From Paraburkholderia susongensis (lineage in GTDB: Bacteria > Pseudomonadota > Gammaproteobacteria > Burkholderiales > Burkholderiaceae): DNA of 64,000 nt. The notes beneath the pieces were generated by a model, which saw only the letters and a list, made by a program, of their open reading frames with translations, ran no database searches and had not been told where the DNA came from. Positions within the stretch are counted from its first letter, which is position 1, and every line of letters starts with the position of its first letter. The position numbers and the translations under genes are program-made. Positions 45,371-55,862 of this stretch are shown one piece after another. Location of the stretch: NCBI RefSeq assembly GCF_900177725.1, contig NZ_FXAT01000002.1, positions 124,001-188,000 of the forward strand, written 5' to 3'.

Positions 45371-46320
45371 GTGGACACTCCGCTTCGCGACAGCGCGCGA
45401 CGCGCTTCATGCCGAGCCTCATGCGCGCCCGCGCGAACCTCGCGCCAACGAGACAGCTTCAGGCGCGCCTGTTTCGACAGCAGCGCGAGCGCCGCATGCG
45501 TGAGCCCCGGATAGACCCGCGTGCCGACCAGCGTCCACCACCACCATGCGGTTTCACGGCGCAGCGGCGGCAACTGGTCGCGCAGGATCAGATGGAAGTT
45601 GAACGCCGCATTGCGCAGCGCGGCCATCGTCTGCGCGTCGCGCCTGTCGTCGTCGAAACGCTCGGCCGGAAAATGATCGACGGCGACCTGCGGGTCATAC
45701 ACGAGCTTCCAGCCGGCGTTCCTGACCGCGAGGCTGAACGCCATGTCGTTATGCACCTGTGCGCCCGCGCCGCGCAGGCGCGTATCGAAACGGATCGTGC
45801 GCACCGCGTCGCGCCGGTAGCTCATGTTGGCGCCTTTGAGGATGTCGACCGCGCGCGCACTGCCGGCACCGAGATGATGATTGCCGATGATCCTGCCGTG
45901 CGCGGTCACCTTGCCGACGAGCGGCCGCATGCCGTCCAGCACACGGCCTTTTTCGTGTACCCAGTCGCGTCCGCCGAGTGCGCCGAGGCGTGCGTCCGCT
46001 TCGAACGCAGCCGCGATTCGCTCGACCCAGTCGACGCGCGGCGCGGCGTCGTCGTCGGTGATCGCGATCACGTCGCCGCTTGCCGCATCGAGCCCGCGAT
46101 TGAGCGCCGCGACCTGGCCGGGTACGTCGATCGGCGCGATCACGAGCGGCAGGCTGCCCGCCACGGCCGGATCGCGCAGACACCCATGCGTCGCGTCGTC
46201 GTCGACGCGCGCGACCACCACCACTTCGTCGGGCGCGCGCGACTGCCGCCCGAGCGCCGCGAGGCAGCGCACGAGGTCGGCCGGGCGGCGATAAGTCGGA
46301 ACCAGTACCGTCACTTTCAT
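45367..46320 (-). CDS. bceG: GT2 glycosyltransferase BceG-like
   Basis: A 317-residue GT-A transferase. The N-terminus is MKVTVLVPTYRRPADLVRCL; the DXD-type metal site is ITDDDAAP at about residues 86-93. The acceptor region includes ILKGANMSYRRDAV and GAQVHNDMAFSLAVR, where ND replaces the common ED motif. It would add a sugar early in repeat-unit assembly. The start at 46320 is chosen as the family start; the open frame upstream is unsupported. It lies 44 bp after bceF and overlaps bceH by 4 nt. Confidence 0.88.
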   Translation of the reverse strand: MKVTVLVPTYRRPADLVRCLAALGRQSRAPDEVVVVARVDDDATHGCLRDPAVAGSLPLVIAPIDVPGQVAALNRGLDAASGDVIAITDDDAAPRVDWVERIAAAFEADARLGALGGRDWVHEKGRVLDGMRPLVGKVTAHGRIIGNHHLGAGSARAVDILKGANMSYRRDAVRTIRFDTRLRGAGAQVHNDMAFSLAVRNAGWKLVYDPQVAVDHFPAERFDDDRRDAQTMAALRNAAFNFHLILRDQLPPLRRETAWWWWTLVGTRVYPGLTHAALALLSKQARLKLSRWREVRAGAHEARHEARRALSRSGVST

Positions 46321-46364
46321 CGTGATGTCCTCCGTTGATGTCGTGTTCGTGCCGGGGGCCGGTG

Positions 46365-48587
46365 TCACGTGCTCAGGTATTCCTGAACCGCCGCATAGCC
46401 GCGGTCGTAGCCGACGCGCGAGCGCGCGGGCATACCGTTGAAGATGCCGCCCTGCACGTGCACGCCCGCCGCGCGCAGACGCTTGAGCGCATCGGCGATC
46501 TCGACTTCGCTGTGCATGCCCGAGCGCATCACGAAGAACGTCGAGCCCGCGTACGCGCCGATGATCGACGCATCGGTCACCGCGAGCACCGGCGGCGTGT
46601 CGATCAGGATCACGTCGTAGCGCTTCGCGAGACCGTCGAGGTATTGCGGCAGACGCGGCGACATCAGCAGCTCGGACGGATTGGGCGGGCGGCGGCCGCA
46701 CGAAATGAAGCTCAGGTTTTCGACACCCGAGGCGCGGATCGCTTCCTCGAGCGAGATCTGGCCGCTCAGCAGTTCGGACAGGCCGTTCTCCTGCGCCCCG
46801 CCCACGTAGCGTTCGAGCACGCCGCGACGCATGTCGCCGTCGATCAGCAGCACGCGCTTGCCCGAATGCGCGAGCAGCATCGCGAGATTCACGCTCAGGA
46901 AGCTCTTGCCGACGCCGGCCATCGGGCCCGTCAGCATCACGATGCGGTTGCGCGCGTCCATCATCGTGAACTGCATCGCGGTGCGCAAGCTGCGCAGACT
47001 TTCGATCGTCACGTCCTTGGGCCGCGCGTTCGCGAGCACCGGGCGCAGCCGTTCGCCGCCGCGCTCGAAGCTGTGTTCGAGCTGCACCTGCTGCGCGCTT
47101 TGCGGCACGATGCCGAACACCGGCAGATGGAATGCGCGCTCGACGTGATCGGGATCGTCGATGCCCTTGAACAGATTGCGGCGCAGGAACACGAAGCCGG
47201 TGCCCGCGATCAGGCCGAGAATCACCGCCGCCGAGATGATCAGCATCTTCTTCGGCTTGACCGGCGCGCCGGGTCGCAGCGCGGCGTCGACGATATGCAC
47301 GTTGCCGCCCGTGCCCGCCTTCTGCACCGACAGTTCCTGCACGCGGTTGAGCAGCAGCACGTAAATGTCTTCGGCGACCTTCGCGTCGCGCTGCAACTGC
47401 ACGGCCTTCACTTCGGTGGCCGGCAGATCGCGGAAGCGGTCCGCGTATTTGGCGCGCTGCGCCTGCAGCTCGGCCATCTGCTCGCGCGCGGCGACCAGCA
47501 TCGGGTGGTCGTCGCCGTAACGCTGGGTGAGCTGCGTCATCTGCAAACGCAGTGCGGCGATCTGCTGCTCGTACTGCATGCTGCCTTCGAGGTAGACCTT
47601 CGCCTCGTCGCTCGCGTTGATCGAGCCGGACTGGCGCTGGTACGCGGTCAACGCGGCCTCGGCGCGTTCGAGGTCGGCCTTCAGGCGCGGCTCCTCGCTC
47701 TTCAGGAAGTCGAGCATCTTGCTTGCGTCTACCTGCTTGTTCGACACGTGCTGGCGCAGATACGACTGCGCGAGCGCATTGGCGACGAGCGCCGCATGTT
47801 CAGGGCTCTTGTCCTCGAGCGAAATCTGGATCACGCCGGTCTGCTTGCCCTGCTCCTGCACGGTGATCGCCGACTGGAATGCGGTAATCGCGTCGAGGTC
47901 GTTCGAGCGTACGACGATGAATTCCTGCCCCGGACGCGCGACGAGCGTCTTGACGCGCATCGTCACGCCGCCGCCCTGCGCCTCCTCGCCGACCTGGCCG
48001 CGCAGCAGCAGCGCGCCATTCGGCGCGAGCAGCTCGTAGTGCTGCGCATCGACCACGCGCAGCGTGAGCTTCTGGCCTTCGAGCGCAGGCATGACGTCGA
48101 TCGAATCGACTTCGACGCTCTCGCCGCCCCACGCATACGAGGTCAGGCCGAGCCACGGACGTGCGGGCTGACCCGGCGTCGCGAGGCGCGCGGCGATGTT
48201 GCCGAGAACCGGAATCGTCTTCGGCGTGACGCTGAAGTTCAGCTTCAGCTGCTGCACGACCGGGCCGACCACGCCGCGGCTCTTGATGATCTCGATCTCG
48301 GCGTCGGTCGGCAGCGAGGTCGAGCCGCTCGTGATCGCGGCGCCGGTCTGCGTTTGCGTGAGTGCCTGCGAGGTGTTGTCGGACTGCTCGACGCGCACGT
48401 GCGCGTCGGCCGAATAGATCGGCTTGGCGAGGTAGCAGTACGCGACCGCCAGCGAGACGATGATCGCGGTGATCGCGAGCAGCCACCAGATGTCGTCGAG
48501 GATCACCTGCACCAGTTGTCCGAGGACGACGTCTTCTTCTTCGGTCTTGATCGGACCAGCCATGTGTGGAGAAATTTGATTGCTCAC
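46365..48587 (-). CDS. bceF: Polysaccharide co-polymerase with BY-kinase (Wzc-like)
   Basis: A 740-residue inner-membrane protein. Two membrane segments (about residues 35-55 and 450-470) flank a large periplasmic Wzz-type domain with coiled-coil stretches. The cytoplasmic BY-kinase domain has Walker A GPMAGVGKSFLSVN (about 552-565), Walker A' LLIDGDMRRG and Walker B VILIDTPP. The tail VGYDRGYAAVQEYLST carries three tyrosines for autophosphorylation, fewer than in E. coli Wzc. It controls chain length and export with Wza, and is dephosphorylated by BceD. Start is GTG 48587, or ATG 48563. A 179-bp gap separates it from bceE. Confidence 0.94.
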   Translation of the reverse strand: MSNQISPHMAGPIKTEEEDVVLGQLVQVILDDIWWLLAITAIIVSLAVAYCYLAKPIYSADAHVRVEQSDNTSQALTQTQTGAAITSGSTSLPTDAEIEIIKSRGVVGPVVQQLKLNFSVTPKTIPVLGNIAARLATPGQPARPWLGLTSYAWGGESVEVDSIDVMPALEGQKLTLRVVDAQHYELLAPNGALLLRGQVGEEAQGGGVTMRVKTLVARPGQEFIVVRSNDLDAITAFQSAITVQEQGKQTGVIQISLEDKSPEHAALVANALAQSYLRQHVSNKQVDASKMLDFLKSEEPRLKADLERAEAALTAYQRQSGSINASDEAKVYLEGSMQYEQQIAALRLQMTQLTQRYGDDHPMLVAAREQMAELQAQRAKYADRFRDLPATEVKAVQLQRDAKVAEDIYVLLLNRVQELSVQKAGTGGNVHIVDAALRPGAPVKPKKMLIISAAVILGLIAGTGFVFLRRNLFKGIDDPDHVERAFHLPVFGIVPQSAQQVQLEHSFERGGERLRPVLANARPKDVTIESLRSLRTAMQFTMMDARNRIVMLTGPMAGVGKSFLSVNLAMLLAHSGKRVLLIDGDMRRGVLERYVGGAQENGLSELLSGQISLEEAIRASGVENLSFISCGRRPPNPSELLMSPRLPQYLDGLAKRYDVILIDTPPVLAVTDASIIGAYAGSTFFVMRSGMHSEVEIADALKRLRAAGVHVQGGIFNGMPARSRVGYDRGYAAVQEYLST

Positions 48588-48766
48588 AATTCAATCCCGT
48601 TTTGTTTGCCCCGGCGGTTGCCTGGTTGCGTGCGTGGTTTCCTGCTTCTTCACTCACTTCAGCAGCCGCTTCGGCGGGTACTTCGGCGTTTGCTGCGGCC
48701 CCGCGCCGCGCGCTCATCAAAGTTCATGAAGGCGATACGGCGCGGGACGCTCTACGGCCCAAACGT

Positions 48767-49966
48767 TCAGCGCGTCAACTGCTTCAGATAGAACGCTGTC
48801 TCCACGGTCGGCAGGATCTGCTGCAACACGCGGTTGAACGTGGTCGACGCGGCGGTGCCGATATAGACGACGTCCATCGGTTGCAACTGGAACTGCGAGG
48901 ACAGCATGATCGAGTCCGGCTGCGTCATGTCGAGGCGGAACACCTCCGGCGTGGTCGGGTTCTCGCGCATGCCGCGCATCACGAAGATCTGGCGCGGATT
49001 GGCGTCGGTGTTGAGAATGCCGCCCGCCTGCGTGAGCGCGTCGGCGATCGTCAGCTCACCCTTGATCAGCGGCATCTGCATCGGCGTCTTCACCTCGCCC
49101 ATCACGAAGATGCGGCTGTCGCTGCGGTCCGGCACGTTGATGACGTCGCCGTTTTGCAGCATCACGTCCTGCGAGGTGTCGCCGCGATCGAGCATGCGGT
49201 TCGCGTCGAGCACGTAGAGTTGCTTGTTGCGCGTCAAGCGCACGCGCTGGATGTCGGCGTTGTCCGTCGTGCCGCCCGAGCGCGTGAGCGCGTCGACCAG
49301 CGTGAGCGGCACGTCGCTGACCGCGAGCGGCCCCGGCTGCTTCACGTCGCCCGTGACCTGCACCTTCTGGCCGCGATACGACAGCACGCGCACGTCGACC
49401 TGCGGATTGCGGATGTAGCGCACGAGCCCGGAAGCAAGCTGATCGCGCAACTCGGTCGTGGTCTTGCCCGCGGCCTTGATGCGGCCGACGAACGGGAAGA
49501 AGATCGTGCCGTCCGCGGCGATGGTCTGGCCGTACGGATCGGCCTGGCCCGGCAGCGCGGCCGTGTACGGCTGCTGCAATGCGCCCGCGACGGACTGCGT
49601 GGTATTGCCGCCCGACGAGAGCGTGCTGCCCTGCGGCGTAGTCAATTCGGGGTGATCCCACACCGTGATGCCGAGAATGTCCTGCGGCGCGAGGTGGTAC
49701 ACGTACTGCGACGCATCGGGCAGCGCCGAGGGCGGCAGCACCTGCGTCTTGCTGGCGGCGGCCTTAGCCTGCGCCATGATGAGGCTCGCGTCGATCAGAT
49801 GGACCGGATAGGTTTCGGTCGGCGCCTTGTCGTTGTCTTTCAGGCGCGACGTGTCGAGATAATTGCCCGGTGCGGTGGCGCAGGCCGACAGAAAGGACGT
49901 CAGCAAAAGCGAGGCGGCGAGCTTCGTGCGGAAGCTCGCGAATGAGTTTGCAGTGAGTTTTTTCAT
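48767..49966 (-). CDS. bceE: Outer-membrane polysaccharide export lipoprotein (Wza-like)
   Basis: A 399-residue lipoprotein. The signal peptide ends in the lipobox LSAC (Cys29). The Poly_export domain follows (HLAPQDILGITVWDHPEL; GTIFFPFVGRIKAAGKTTTE) and then SLBB repeats (GQKVQVTGDVKQPGPLAVSD; SRIFVMGEVKTPMQMPLIKG). It forms the octameric outer-membrane channel that accepts polymer from BceF. The ATG at 49966 shares its A with the bceD stop codon (TGATG), indicating coupled translation; an ATG at 49972 is an alternative. Confidence 0.94.
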   Translation of the reverse strand: MKKLTANSFASFRTKLAASLLLTSFLSACATAPGNYLDTSRLKDNDKAPTETYPVHLIDASLIMAQAKAAASKTQVLPPSALPDASQYVYHLAPQDILGITVWDHPELTTPQGSTLSSGGNTTQSVAGALQQPYTAALPGQADPYGQTIAADGTIFFPFVGRIKAAGKTTTELRDQLASGLVRYIRNPQVDVRVLSYRGQKVQVTGDVKQPGPLAVSDVPLTLVDALTRSGGTTDNADIQRVRLTRNKQLYVLDANRMLDRGDTSQDVMLQNGDVINVPDRSDSRIFVMGEVKTPMQMPLIKGELTIADALTQAGGILNTDANPRQIFVMRGMRENPTTPEVFRLDMTQPDSIMLSSQFQLQPMDVVYIGTAASTTFNRVLQQILPTVETAFYLKQLTR

Positions 49967-50421
49967 CAGCATATTTTCTTCAGCCATCCCATGACCAGAT
50001 GTTCGATGAGCACGAGACTCTCCTTGTAATCGGCTTCCGCGCAGCCATGCGGGTCGGCGACGTCCGAGTCGGCTTCCCATTTGCCGAGCGGATAGACCTT
50101 GCCGCGCGAAGCCGGATCGAGCGCTTCGACCACGCCCACCTGCGCGCGCTCGGTGACGAGCACGAGGTCGGCGGCCCGCACGAGCGCGCGGTCGAGACGC
50201 CGCGCGTAGTGGATGCCCGAGGTGATGCCGCGCTCCGTGAGCAGGCGCCGCATCACCGGGTCCATGCCGTCGCCGTTCACTGCGCGAAGGCCCGCCGAAT
50301 GAAACGCGATCGGCACCGCGCCCGCGCGCGGCGCGGCAGGCTGCCGGGCCTTGAACAGCATTTCGGCGGCAGGCGAGCGGCACACGTTGGCGTGGCAGAC
50401 GATCAGAACGTTGTCGAACAT
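49966..50421 (-). CDS. bceD: Low-molecular-weight protein-tyrosine phosphatase (Wzb-like)
   Basis: A 151-residue phosphatase. The P-loop is VCHANVCRSPAAEML with nucleophile Cys9 and Arg15. The general acid is in the C-terminal DPHGCAEADY, where DPYGQ is common. The RRLDRALVRAADLVLVT block is typical of Wzb. It removes phosphate from tyrosines of the kinase BceF, resetting polymer assembly. It is coupled to bceE by TGATG and lies 49 bp after ugd. Confidence 0.95.
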   Translation of the reverse strand: MFDNVLIVCHANVCRSPAAEMLFKARQPAAPRAGAVPIAFHSAGLRAVNGDGMDPVMRRLLTERGITSGIHYARRLDRALVRAADLVLVTERAQVGVVEALDPASRGKVYPLGKWEADSDVADPHGCAEADYKESLVLIEHLVMGWLKKIC

Positions 50422-50470
50422 GGCGGACTCCTTCGAGGCGCGGCGATCGAGGCATTATTCCGGGGTTGTC

Positions 50471-51946
50471 CTAACGGACCGATGATTCGGCTTCGGTTTC
50501 GGCTGCCTTTGGGGCTGCCCTCGGGGCTGCCGCCTCGGCCTGCATGAACCCGTTCGCGCCGACCCTTGCCGGCGCACTGCGCAGCGCATGCTGCCGCCCG
50601 ATCGCGTGATACTCGATGCCGAGTTCGAGCAGCACGTCCGGCTCGTACAGATTGCGGCCGTCGAAAATCAGCGGCGTTTTCATCACCCGATTGAGCGAAT
50701 CGAAATCGGGGCTCTTGAAGACTTTCCACTCGGTAAGGACCACGAGTGCGTCGACATCGGTCGCGGCTTCCATCTCTTCGTTCACGAACGAGAGCCGCGC
50801 CTGGTGCTGCGGCACGTCCTTCAGATCGAGCGCGAAGACGCGCTTCGATTCGTCGATCGCGACCGGGTCGTACGCTTTCACACGCGCGCCGCGCCGCAGC
50901 AGTTCGGCGATCAGCACGCGGCTCGGCGCCTCGCGCATGTCGTCGGTATTCGGCTTGAACGCGAGGCCCCATACGCCGAACGTCCGGTCCGACAGATCCT
51001 CGCCGAGGCGCGCGACGATCTTCTGCGAGAGGATCTGCTTCTGCGCGTCGTTGACCGCTTCCACCGCCTCGAGAATGCGCAGGTTCGCGCCCTGATCGGC
51101 CGCGGTGCGGATCAGCGCCTGCACGTCTTTCGGGAAGCACGAGCCGCCATAGCCGCAGCCCGCATACAGAAAGTCGTAGCCGATGCGCGGATCGGAGCCG
51201 ATGCCGCGGCGCACCGCCTCGATGTCCGCGCCGACGCGATCGGCCAAATTCGCGAGTTCGTTCATGTACGAGATGCGCGTGGCGAGCATCGCATTGGCCG
51301 CGTACTTCGTGAATTCGGCCGAACGCACGTCCATGTAGAGCGTGCGCTCGCGATTGCGGTTGAACGGCGCATAGAGGCGCTTCATGAGCTCGCGCGCCCT
51401 TTCGCCGGGCACGTCCTCGTCGCAGCCGATCACGATGCGATCGGGCCGCGTGAAGTCGTCGACGGCCGCGCCCTCCTTCAGGAACTCCGGGTTCGAGACG
51501 ACCGAGAACATGTGGTCGGCGCCGCGCGCGGCCAATTCGGCCGCGACCACGTCGCGCACGCGCGAGGCCGTGCCGACCGGCACCGTCGATTTATCGACGA
51601 TCACCTTGAAGCCCGTCATATGGCGGCCGATGTTGCGCGCGGCCGCGAGCACGTATTGCAGATCGGCGGAACCGTCCTCGTCGGACGGCGTGCCGACCGC
51701 GATGAACTGGATGTCGCCGTGCGCGACCGCGGCCTCGACGTCGGTGGAAAACGTCAGGCGTTTCGCGCGCCGGTTGCGCGCGATGATCTCCTGCAGACCC
51801 GGTTCGTGGATCGGCACGCCACCGCCGTTGAGCACGTCGATCTTGCGCTGATCGACGTCGAGACAGAACACGTCGTGGCCAATGTCGGCCAGACATGCGC
51901 CCGTCACGAGGCCTACGTAGCCGCTACCGATGATCGTCAGGTTCAT
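50471..51946 (-). CDS. bceC: UDP-glucose 6-dehydrogenase
   Basis: A 491-residue enzyme. The NAD motif is [20 protein letters not shown] at residues 5-25. The catalytic Cys270 is in [13 protein letters not shown]. It oxidises UDP-glucose to UDP-glucuronate in the cytoplasm, giving the acidic sugar of the polymer. A C-terminal extension rich in Ala/Glu (about residues 465-491) goes beyond the usual end of the family. It follows bceB by 91 bp and precedes bceD by 49 bp in the same operon. Confidence 0.95.
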   Translation of the reverse strand: MNLTIIGSGYVGLVTGACLADIGHDVFCLDVDQRKIDVLNGGGVPIHEPGLQEIIARNRRAKRLTFSTDVEAAVAHGDIQFIAVGTPSDEDGSADLQYVLAAARNIGRHMTGFKVIVDKSTVPVGTASRVRDVVAAELAARGADHMFSVVSNPEFLKEGAAVDDFTRPDRIVIGCDEDVPGERARELMKRLYAPFNRNRERTLYMDVRSAEFTKYAANAMLATRISYMNELANLADRVGADIEAVRRGIGSDPRIGYDFLYAGCGYGGSCFPKDVQALIRTAADQGANLRILEAVEAVNDAQKQILSQKIVARLGEDLSDRTFGVWGLAFKPNTDDMREAPSRVLIAELLRRGARVKAYDPVAIDESKRVFALDLKDVPQHQARLSFVNEEMEAATDVDALVVLTEWKVFKSPDFDSLNRVMKTPLIFDGRNLYEPDVLLELGIEYHAIGRQHALRSAPARVGANGFMQAEAAAPRAAPKAAETEAESSVR

Positions 51947-52037
51947 GTATTACACCTCGGAAAATGGAGTTGATTCAGGAATGCGCTCGCGTGACGCGTT
52001 GCCCTGCGTCGTGTGAGCAAGGCAACGCGCTCGACGT

Positions 52038-53435
52038 TCAATAAGCGTTGCTGCCCACGAAGCCCTTCCACAGCGTCAGCGCGACGATCTTGAGGTCGAG
52101 CCAGAAGGTCCAGTGCTGCATGTAGTACAGATCGAGCTTCACGCGGCCCATCATCTTTTCGATGCGGTCGGTTTCGCCGCGATAGCCGTTGATCTGCGCC
52201 CAGCCGGTGATGCCCGGCTTGATCCGGTAGCGGTGCATGTAGCCCTTCACCAGATCCTTGTAGATGTCGTCGTGTTCGAGCGCATGCGGGCGGGGACCGA
52301 CCACCGACATCTCGCCGCGCAGCACGTTGATGAATTGCGGCAATTCGTCGAGGCTCGTGCGGCGCAGGAACGCGCCCACCGCGGTAATGCGCGGATCGCG
52401 CCGCGTCGCCTGAGTGATCTTGCCGGCCTCTTCCTTGTGGACCCGCATCGAACGGAACTTGTAGATTTCGAACTGGTTGCCATCGATGCCCTTCCTCTTC
52501 TGGCGGAAGAACACCGGTCCCGGCGAGCTGAGTTTCACCAGCGCCGCGATCACGAGCATCAGCGGCGACAGCGCGAGCAGCGCGCCGAGCGCGAACACGC
52601 GATCGAAGACGCGCTTGGGCAGCACGCGCAGATCGGTGATCGGCGACGCAGCGAGGTTGATCGCGGGCACACCGAGCAGCTCGACCATCGGCTGATTGAA
52701 CAGCGTGAGGCTGCCCACGTCCGGAATGAAGCGGATGTTCACGAAGTCGTTGCGCAGATCCATCACGAAGCGATGGATCTCCTTCTCCTTCGAGATCGGC
52801 AAGGCGAGCCACAATTCGCGGATCGCGCGCTGACGCACGAGCTGGATCATGCGCTGATAGTCGCGCTCGACCGGCACGCCGTCGATTTCGCGCGCGGCGT
52901 CGGGGTCTTCGTAGTGATTGATCGTGCTGTTCTCGTCGAACACGATGGCGGGCGCGAAGCCCGCTTCCGGACGGCCGCGCATCTGCTCGATCAGGAAACG
53001 CCCATACGGCGCCCCGCCGACGATCGCCACGGCGCGCTGATTGAAGCCCTCACGGCGCAGTCCGCGCAGAATCGAATACACGATCGCCTTCGTGACGACG
53101 AGCAGCACGATCGTCGCGACGGCCCAATACACGAGCCACAACCGCGACAGGCTGTCCGAGCGGTGCACGCTGAAGCTGATGAGCACGCCGGCCACTTCGA
53201 CCATGAGCCAGCCGCCCGCGACGCGCGAGAGCAGATCGTAGAGCGGCTTGCCGCGCCACGACTGATAGATCCCGAGCGCCGGAAAAAACACCACGACGAG
53301 CAGGCAGCCGAATGCGAGCGACACGCTTTGCATGTCGTCGAGCCACGCCACTTTCCCGCTGTGCACGGCCGCCGCCAGGACAGCGCCGAGCGCGACCATG
53401 GCGATGTCGATGATTCTCGCTAGAACACTCAGCAT
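52038..53435 (-). CDS. bceB: Undecaprenyl-phosphate sugar phosphotransferase (WbaP-like)
   Basis: A 465-residue polyisoprenyl-phosphate hexose-1-phosphate transferase. Four N-terminal membrane segments and a Rossmann-like middle domain ([19 protein letters not shown]) precede the catalytic domain. That domain holds [50 protein letters not shown] and [18 protein letters not shown]. It starts the repeat unit by moving sugar-1-phosphate to undecaprenyl phosphate at the inner membrane. It is the first gene of the bceB-K operon and is divergent from bceA across a 708-bp AT-rich gap. Confidence 0.94.
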   Translation of the reverse strand: MLSVLARIIDIAMVALGAVLAAAVHSGKVAWLDDMQSVSLAFGCLLVVVFFPALGIYQSWRGKPLYDLLSRVAGGWLMVEVAGVLISFSVHRSDSLSRLWLVYWAVATIVLLVVTKAIVYSILRGLRREGFNQRAVAIVGGAPYGRFLIEQMRGRPEAGFAPAIVFDENSTINHYEDPDAAREIDGVPVERDYQRMIQLVRQRAIRELWLALPISKEKEIHRFVMDLRNDFVNIRFIPDVGSLTLFNQPMVELLGVPAINLAASPITDLRVLPKRVFDRVFALGALLALSPLMLVIAALVKLSSPGPVFFRQKRKGIDGNQFEIYKFRSMRVHKEEAGKITQATRRDPRITAVGAFLRRTSLDELPQFINVLRGEMSVVGPRPHALEHDDIYKDLVKGYMHRYRIKPGITGWAQINGYRGETDRIEKMMGRVKLDLYYMQHWTFWLDLKIVALTLWKGFVGSNAY

Positions 53436-54143
53436 GCGCTGCCCCTCAGTTCGTCAGTCAAGTGCCATCCGTCGGTTAGTTGAAATTCGTCTTGCACGTC
53501 TATTGCACGTCTCCTGCGCTTCGATTCCGCTCTGCTGCGCGCAACGCCGGCAGCCGCATCGCGCGAGTCGATGCGCGACGCGAAACTGATAAGAGCCGGG
53601 TGCCGGTGCGCGTCGTGCTGCTTTGCGCCTTCATTTCCAATCCACCGATCGACGCGCCGATCGTCCAAATGGCCGGATTGGAAAAGCCGAGTCGGAATGA
53701 GTGAATACCCTTGTACAGGTATAGATAAAGCGGCATTAAAATTCGTACGGCAAGGCCGCAAAAATCTCAAATTGTATCGGTCAAAATTTCAGTATTTTTT
53801 CTGAGTTTTATCCGGCAATTGTTGCCGGAATATGGGCTCGAAAAGGCGTTCGGCACGCCTTTCCGGCGTTTCCGTAAGGTACATCCACCTCGCCGGCAAG
53901 GTTCCCTACGAAGCTTACGCGATCAACTCCGGCGCCATTCTGCCGCGAAAAATCGATGTAAAAAAATCGCCGCCAATTTTTTCGGATATTTTTTATTTTT
54001 GACTCAATATGGCGGACATTTTTCCTGACTTTTTAAAGCAGATTTAATTGCACGATTTATCGTTACTGGATTTAACGCGCTTTTATTGATTTGCAACTTC
54101 GTGATAAAACTCGACGCATTCATTCAGCCTCGAGGAGTCCATC
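53436..54143. other. Divergent promoter region of bceA and bceB-K
   Basis: 708 bp without a gene, strongly AT-rich from 53740 to 54130. It contains the perfect inverted repeat at 53811-53829 and many A/T tracts. It must hold the promoters of both bceA (plus) and bceB-K (minus). Confidence 0.6.
53811..53829. promoter_or_regulatory. Perfect inverted repeat, candidate operator of the bce cluster
   Basis: TCCGGCAA-TTG-TTGCCGGA has perfect 8-nt arms. It lies 375 bp upstream of bceB and 315 bp upstream of bceA in the AT-rich divergent region. The short loop suits either a dimeric regulator or an RNA hairpin in a leader. Confidence 0.5.
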
Positions 54144-55751
54144 ATGACAGCTCCGGCCCCGGTCACCCCCGCCGGCACCCGGCCCACGCAAGCCCAGTCC
54201 CCCATGTCGTCAACGCCTACTCACGTCAAGCTCAAGGTTCATCCCGTGATTCTCGCGGGCGGCTCAGGCACACGGCTGTGGCCGATGTCGCGCGAGCAGC
54301 ATCCGAAGCAGTTGATCGGCCTGCTCGGCGAAGAGTCTCTGCTGCAATCCACCACCCGCCGCCTCGACGGACTCGAGGCCGGCTATCCGCTTGCCGGACA
54401 GCTCGTCGTGGTCGCCAACGAAGAGCAGCGCTTCACGACCGCCGAACAGTTGCGCACGAGCGGCAAGCCGACCCGGCTGATTCTCGAGCCCATCGGCCGC
54501 GACACCGCACCCGCGTTGACGGTGGCGGCGCTCTCCGTCGCCGCGCAGGACGAGGACGGCATCATGGTCGTGATGCCCGCCGACCACGCGGTCACCGACA
54601 GCGCGGGCTTTCATGCGGCAGTCTCAGCCGGCGTGCAGCATGCGGCGGCGGGTCATATCGTCACGATGGGCATCGTGCCGACGCGCGCGGAAACCGGCTA
54701 TGGCTATATTCGCATCGGCGCGGCACTCGCCCCGGCCCCCGACGACGCCACCTCTTCCACGCCCGGCATTTCTGCTGACCCGAACGCTACGGAGAACGAA
54801 TCGTCGCCGCCGCTCGTCGCTCATCAGCTCGACCGCTTCGTCGAGAAACCGCATCTGGAACTCGCGCAGCGGTATATCGAATCGCGGGAATACTGGTGGA
54901 ACAGCGGCATCTTCATCATGCGCGCCTCGACGTGGTTAAAGGCGATCCGCCATTTCCAGCCGGCCATTTACGAAGCGTGCGCAGCGGCCTTCGCAGGCGG
55001 CAAGGCGGACGGCGACTTCTTCCGTCTGCAACGCGATGCATTCAGCGCGTCGCCGTCGAATTCGATCGACTACGCGGTGATGGAACGGCTCGGCGGTGAT
55101 CAAAACGCCGCATCGGGCGTGGTCGTGCCGCTGCGCGCCGGTTGGTCCGACGTCGGTTCCTGGGATGCGATCTGGGATATCTCCGAGAAGGACGCCGACA
55201 GGAACGTGCGCCGCGGCCGCGTGATGTTCGAAGGCGCAAGCTCGACCTTCGCGCATTCCGAAGGACGCCTGATTGCCTGCGTCGGCACCCAGGATCTCGT
55301 CGTGGTCGAAACCGCCGATGCGATTCTCGTCGCCGACAAGTCGCGCGTGCAGGACGTGAAGAAGATCGTCAACCGGATTCGCGAGGACGGCGGGCTCGAA
55401 GCGGCCAACCATCGCAAGGTGCATCGTCCGTGGGGCAACTACGATTCCGTCGATACCGGCGAGCGCTTCCAGGTCAAGCGCATCGTCGTGAAGCCCGGCG
55501 CGCGGCTGTCGTTGCAGATGCATCATCATCGCGCCGAACACTGGATCGTCGTGCGCGGCACGGCGCTCGTCACGCGCGGTGAAGAGCGCTTTATCGTGTC
55601 CGAAAACGAATCGGCCTATATTCCGCTGGGCGTCACGCATCGCCTCGAGAACCCGGGCAAGATGCCGCTCGAAATGATCGAGGTCCAGTCGGGCTCGTAC
55701 CTCGGCGAAGACGATATCGTGCGCTTCGACGATACCTATGGACGGCAGTGA
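54144..55751 (+). CDS. bceA: Mannose-1-phosphate guanylyltransferase / mannose-6-phosphate isomerase
   Basis: A 535-residue bifunctional enzyme. The nucleotidyltransferase domain has ILAGGSGTRLWPMSREQHPK (about residues 37-56), FVEKPHLELAQRYI and EYWWNSGIFIMRAS. The C-terminal cupin isomerase domain has RPWGNYDSVDTGERFQVKRI, QMHHHRAEHWIVVRGTA and ENESAYIPLGVTHRLEN. It makes GDP-mannose for Gmd and mannose transfer. A Ser/Pro/Thr-rich insertion (about residues 194-220) and an N-terminal extension of 30 residues make it longer than most family members. GAGGAG precedes the ATG. It is divergent from bceB. Confidence 0.95.
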   Translation: MTAPAPVTPAGTRPTQAQSPMSSTPTHVKLKVHPVILAGGSGTRLWPMSREQHPKQLIGLLGEESLLQSTTRRLDGLEAGYPLAGQLVVVANEEQRFTTAEQLRTSGKPTRLILEPIGRDTAPALTVAALSVAAQDEDGIMVVMPADHAVTDSAGFHAAVSAGVQHAAAGHIVTMGIVPTRAETGYGYIRIGAALAPAPDDATSSTPGISADPNATENESSPPLVAHQLDRFVEKPHLELAQRYIESREYWWNSGIFIMRASTWLKAIRHFQPAIYEACAAAFAGGKADGDFFRLQRDAFSASPSNSIDYAVMERLGGDQNAASGVVVPLRAGWSDVGSWDAIWDISEKDADRNVRRGRVMFEGASSTFAHSEGRLIACVGTQDLVVVETADAILVADKSRVQDVKKIVNRIREDGGLEAANHRKVHRPWGNYDSVDTGERFQVKRIVVKPGARLSLQMHHHRAEHWIVVRGTALVTRGEERFIVSENESAYIPLGVTHRLENPGKMPLEMIEVQSGSYLGEDDIVRFDDTYGRQ

Positions 55752-55862
55752 GTCTGGGCAGAGTGAACCTGCGCAGTGATCCTGACACCGGGTCACTGCA
55801 ATGAAGCGGAAACCTGCGGCGGCGCTGTGCGGCCGCGGGGGACTGCTGCACTCACCTCGCAC

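Noticed and set aside
46335..48791. 818-codon plus-strand frame opposite bceF
   Set aside because: Antisense of the kinase gene; no domain, no RBS.
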